Source: Pseudomonas abietaniphila
Lineage (GTDB): Bacteria; Pseudomonadota; Gammaproteobacteria; Pseudomonadales; Pseudomonadaceae
Direction of reading: 5' to 3'
DNA length: 64,000 bases
Assembly: GCF_900100795.1 (NCBI RefSeq)
Contig: NZ_FNCO01000004.1
Location: forward strand, 186,001 to 250,000
Below the pieces are notes generated by a model. It did not search any database and was not told where the DNA came from. It saw only the letters and a program-made list of their open reading frames with translations. The translations under genes were made by a program, and so were the position numbers. Positions 63,115 through 64,000 of this stretch are shown in pieces (the first letter of the stretch is position 1; each line of letters opens with the position of its first letter).

Positions 63115-64000
63115 ATGTCCACGGTCTTTCCCGAAGATTCTGTCGGTCTAGTCACGCCGCAAACGGCGCATTTCAGCGAGCCCCTGGCGCTGGCCTGCGG
63201 TCGCTCGCTGGCTGCCTATGACCTCATCTACGAAACCTACGGTCAGCTCAACGCCGCCAAAAGCAACGCGGTGCTGATCTGTCACGCCTTGTCCGGCCAT
63301 CATCACGCCGCCGGTTACCACAGCGCCGAAGACCGCAAGCCGGGCTGGTGGGACAGCTGCATCGGTCCTGGCAAGCCCATCGACACAAACAAATTCTTCG
63401 TCGTCAGCCTGAACAACCTGGGCGGCTGCAACGGTTCCACCGGCCCCAGCAGCATCAACCCGGAAACCGGCAAGCCGTTCGGCGCCGACTTCCCGGTGTT
63501 GACCGTCGAGGACTGGGTCCACAGCCAGGCGCGTCTGGCCGACACCCTGGGCATCCTGCAATGGGCGGCCATCGTTGGCGGCAGTCTGGGCGGCATGCAG
63601 GCGCTGCAATGGACCATGACCTACCCGGACCGTGTTCGTCATTGCCTGGCCATTGCTTCGGCCCCGAAACTGTCGGCCCAGAACATCGCGTTCAACGAAG
63701 TCGCCCGGCAGGCGATTCTGACCGACCCCGAATTCCATGGCGGTTCGTTCCAGGAAATGGGCGTGATCCCCAAGCGCGGCCTGATGCTGGCGCGCATGGT
63801 CGGGCACATCACCTACCTGTCCGATGACTCCATGGGCGAGAAATTTGGCCGTGGCCTGAAGAACGAAAACCTCAACTACGACTTCCACAGTGTCGAGTTC
63901 CAGGTCGAAAGCTACCTGCGCTATCAGGGCGAAGAGTTTTCCGGCCGTTTTGACGCCAACACCTACCTGTTGATGACCAAGGCGCTGGACTACTTCGACC
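63115..64000 (+). CDS. metX: homoserine O-acyltransferase MetX (5' part, cut by the window end)
   Basis: The 295 residues visible show the alpha/beta-hydrolase MetX fold: [16 protein letters not shown] near 53-68, [20 protein letters not shown] near 100-119, nucleophile Ser157 in [13 protein letters not shown], and RDKFGRGL-like GEKFGRGL. It acylates homoserine for methionine synthesis; several Pseudomonas MetX enzymes use succinyl-CoA rather than acetyl-CoA, and this cannot be decided here. GAGAGCAGGG precedes ATG 63115. The Asp/His of the triad lie beyond the window. Confidence 0.95.
   Translation, partial: MSTVFPEDSVGLVTPQTAHFSEPLALACGRSLAAYDLIYETYGQLNAAKSNAVLICHALSGHHHAAGYHSAEDRKPGWWDSCIGPGKPIDTNKFFVVSLNNLGGCNGSTGPSSINPETGKPFGADFPVLTVEDWVHSQARLADTLGILQWAAIVGGSLGGMQALQWTMTYPDRVRHCLAIASAPKLSAQNIAFNEVARQAILTDPEFHGGSFQEMGVIPKRGLMLARMVGHITYLSDDSMGEKFGRGLKNENLNYDFHSVEFQVESYLRYQGEEFSGRFDANTYLLMTKALDYFD

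Overview
This window is a chromosomal segment of a Pseudomonas species that is not P. aeruginosa; it looks like the fluorescens/putida/syringae side of the genus. Evidence: high G+C with strong GC3 bias, Pseudomonas REP-type palindromes at many gene ends, and the gene neighbourhoods metX-yggT-proC-yggS-pilT, pyrC'-pyrB-pyrR-ruvX-yqgE-tonB-gshB-pilGHIJ-chpA and rsmE-bioA-amine oxidase-yceI/b561-rhlE-metF-ahcY. Recalled from memory, PAO1 carries these genes in the same relative order (about PA0390 to PA0432). No rRNA, tRNA, CRISPR array, prophage or insertion sequence was recognised.

Layout. 1-2656: small genes (DUF1090 protein, cytochrome c' lipoprotein, MAPEG protein) and a DeoR-family regulator. 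3134-8355: L-threonate/D-erythronate catabolic operon (ltnD-otnK-otnC-permease-otnI), ending at a perfect 30-bp hairpin. 8497-11682: thioesterase, then the activated-methyl-cycle genes ahcY, led by a clear S-adenosylhomocysteine riboswitch, and metF. 11773-15934: a glycosyltransferase-like protein, an orphan family-3 solute-binding protein and an RhlE2-type RNA helicase. 16139-16730: a DinJ-YafQ-type toxin-antitoxin pair, in the slot where PAO1 (from memory) has mexAB-oprM. 16796-22682: YceI/cytochrome b561, an exported amine oxidase with a Lys/Ala/Pro tail, bioA and rsmE.

22836-41025 is an accessory block between the conserved genes rsmE and chpC. It holds (i) a seven-gene operon of amino-acid ABC transporter, class V aminotransferase-like enzyme, RpiR regulator, PuuE-like hydrolase and hydantoinase, whose substrate I cannot name; (ii) a hemolysin III-type membrane protein; (iii) the malonate decarboxylase operon mdcABCDEGH-madLM with its LysR regulator, next to a five-copy 141-bp tandem array; and (iv) a Fic protein behind a striking double-palindrome operator.

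41338-51443 is the Pil-Chp chemosensory operon (pilG-pilH-pilI-pilJ-chpA-chpC) that controls type IV pili. It lacks the adaptation enzymes PilK and ChpB found in the PAO1 cluster. 51708-57979: gshB, tonB, yqgE, ruvX, pyrR, pyrB and a dihydroorotase homologue lacking its metal-binding histidines. 58037-64000: a double-TM2 protein, an NlpC/P60 hydrolase, pilT, yggS, proC, yggT and the first 886 bases of metX.

Most of the window is housekeeping or motility. The parts that most merit a second look are the unassigned hydantoinase/PuuE operon, the Fic operator, the tandem array and the extended, overlapping DinJ-YafQ pair.
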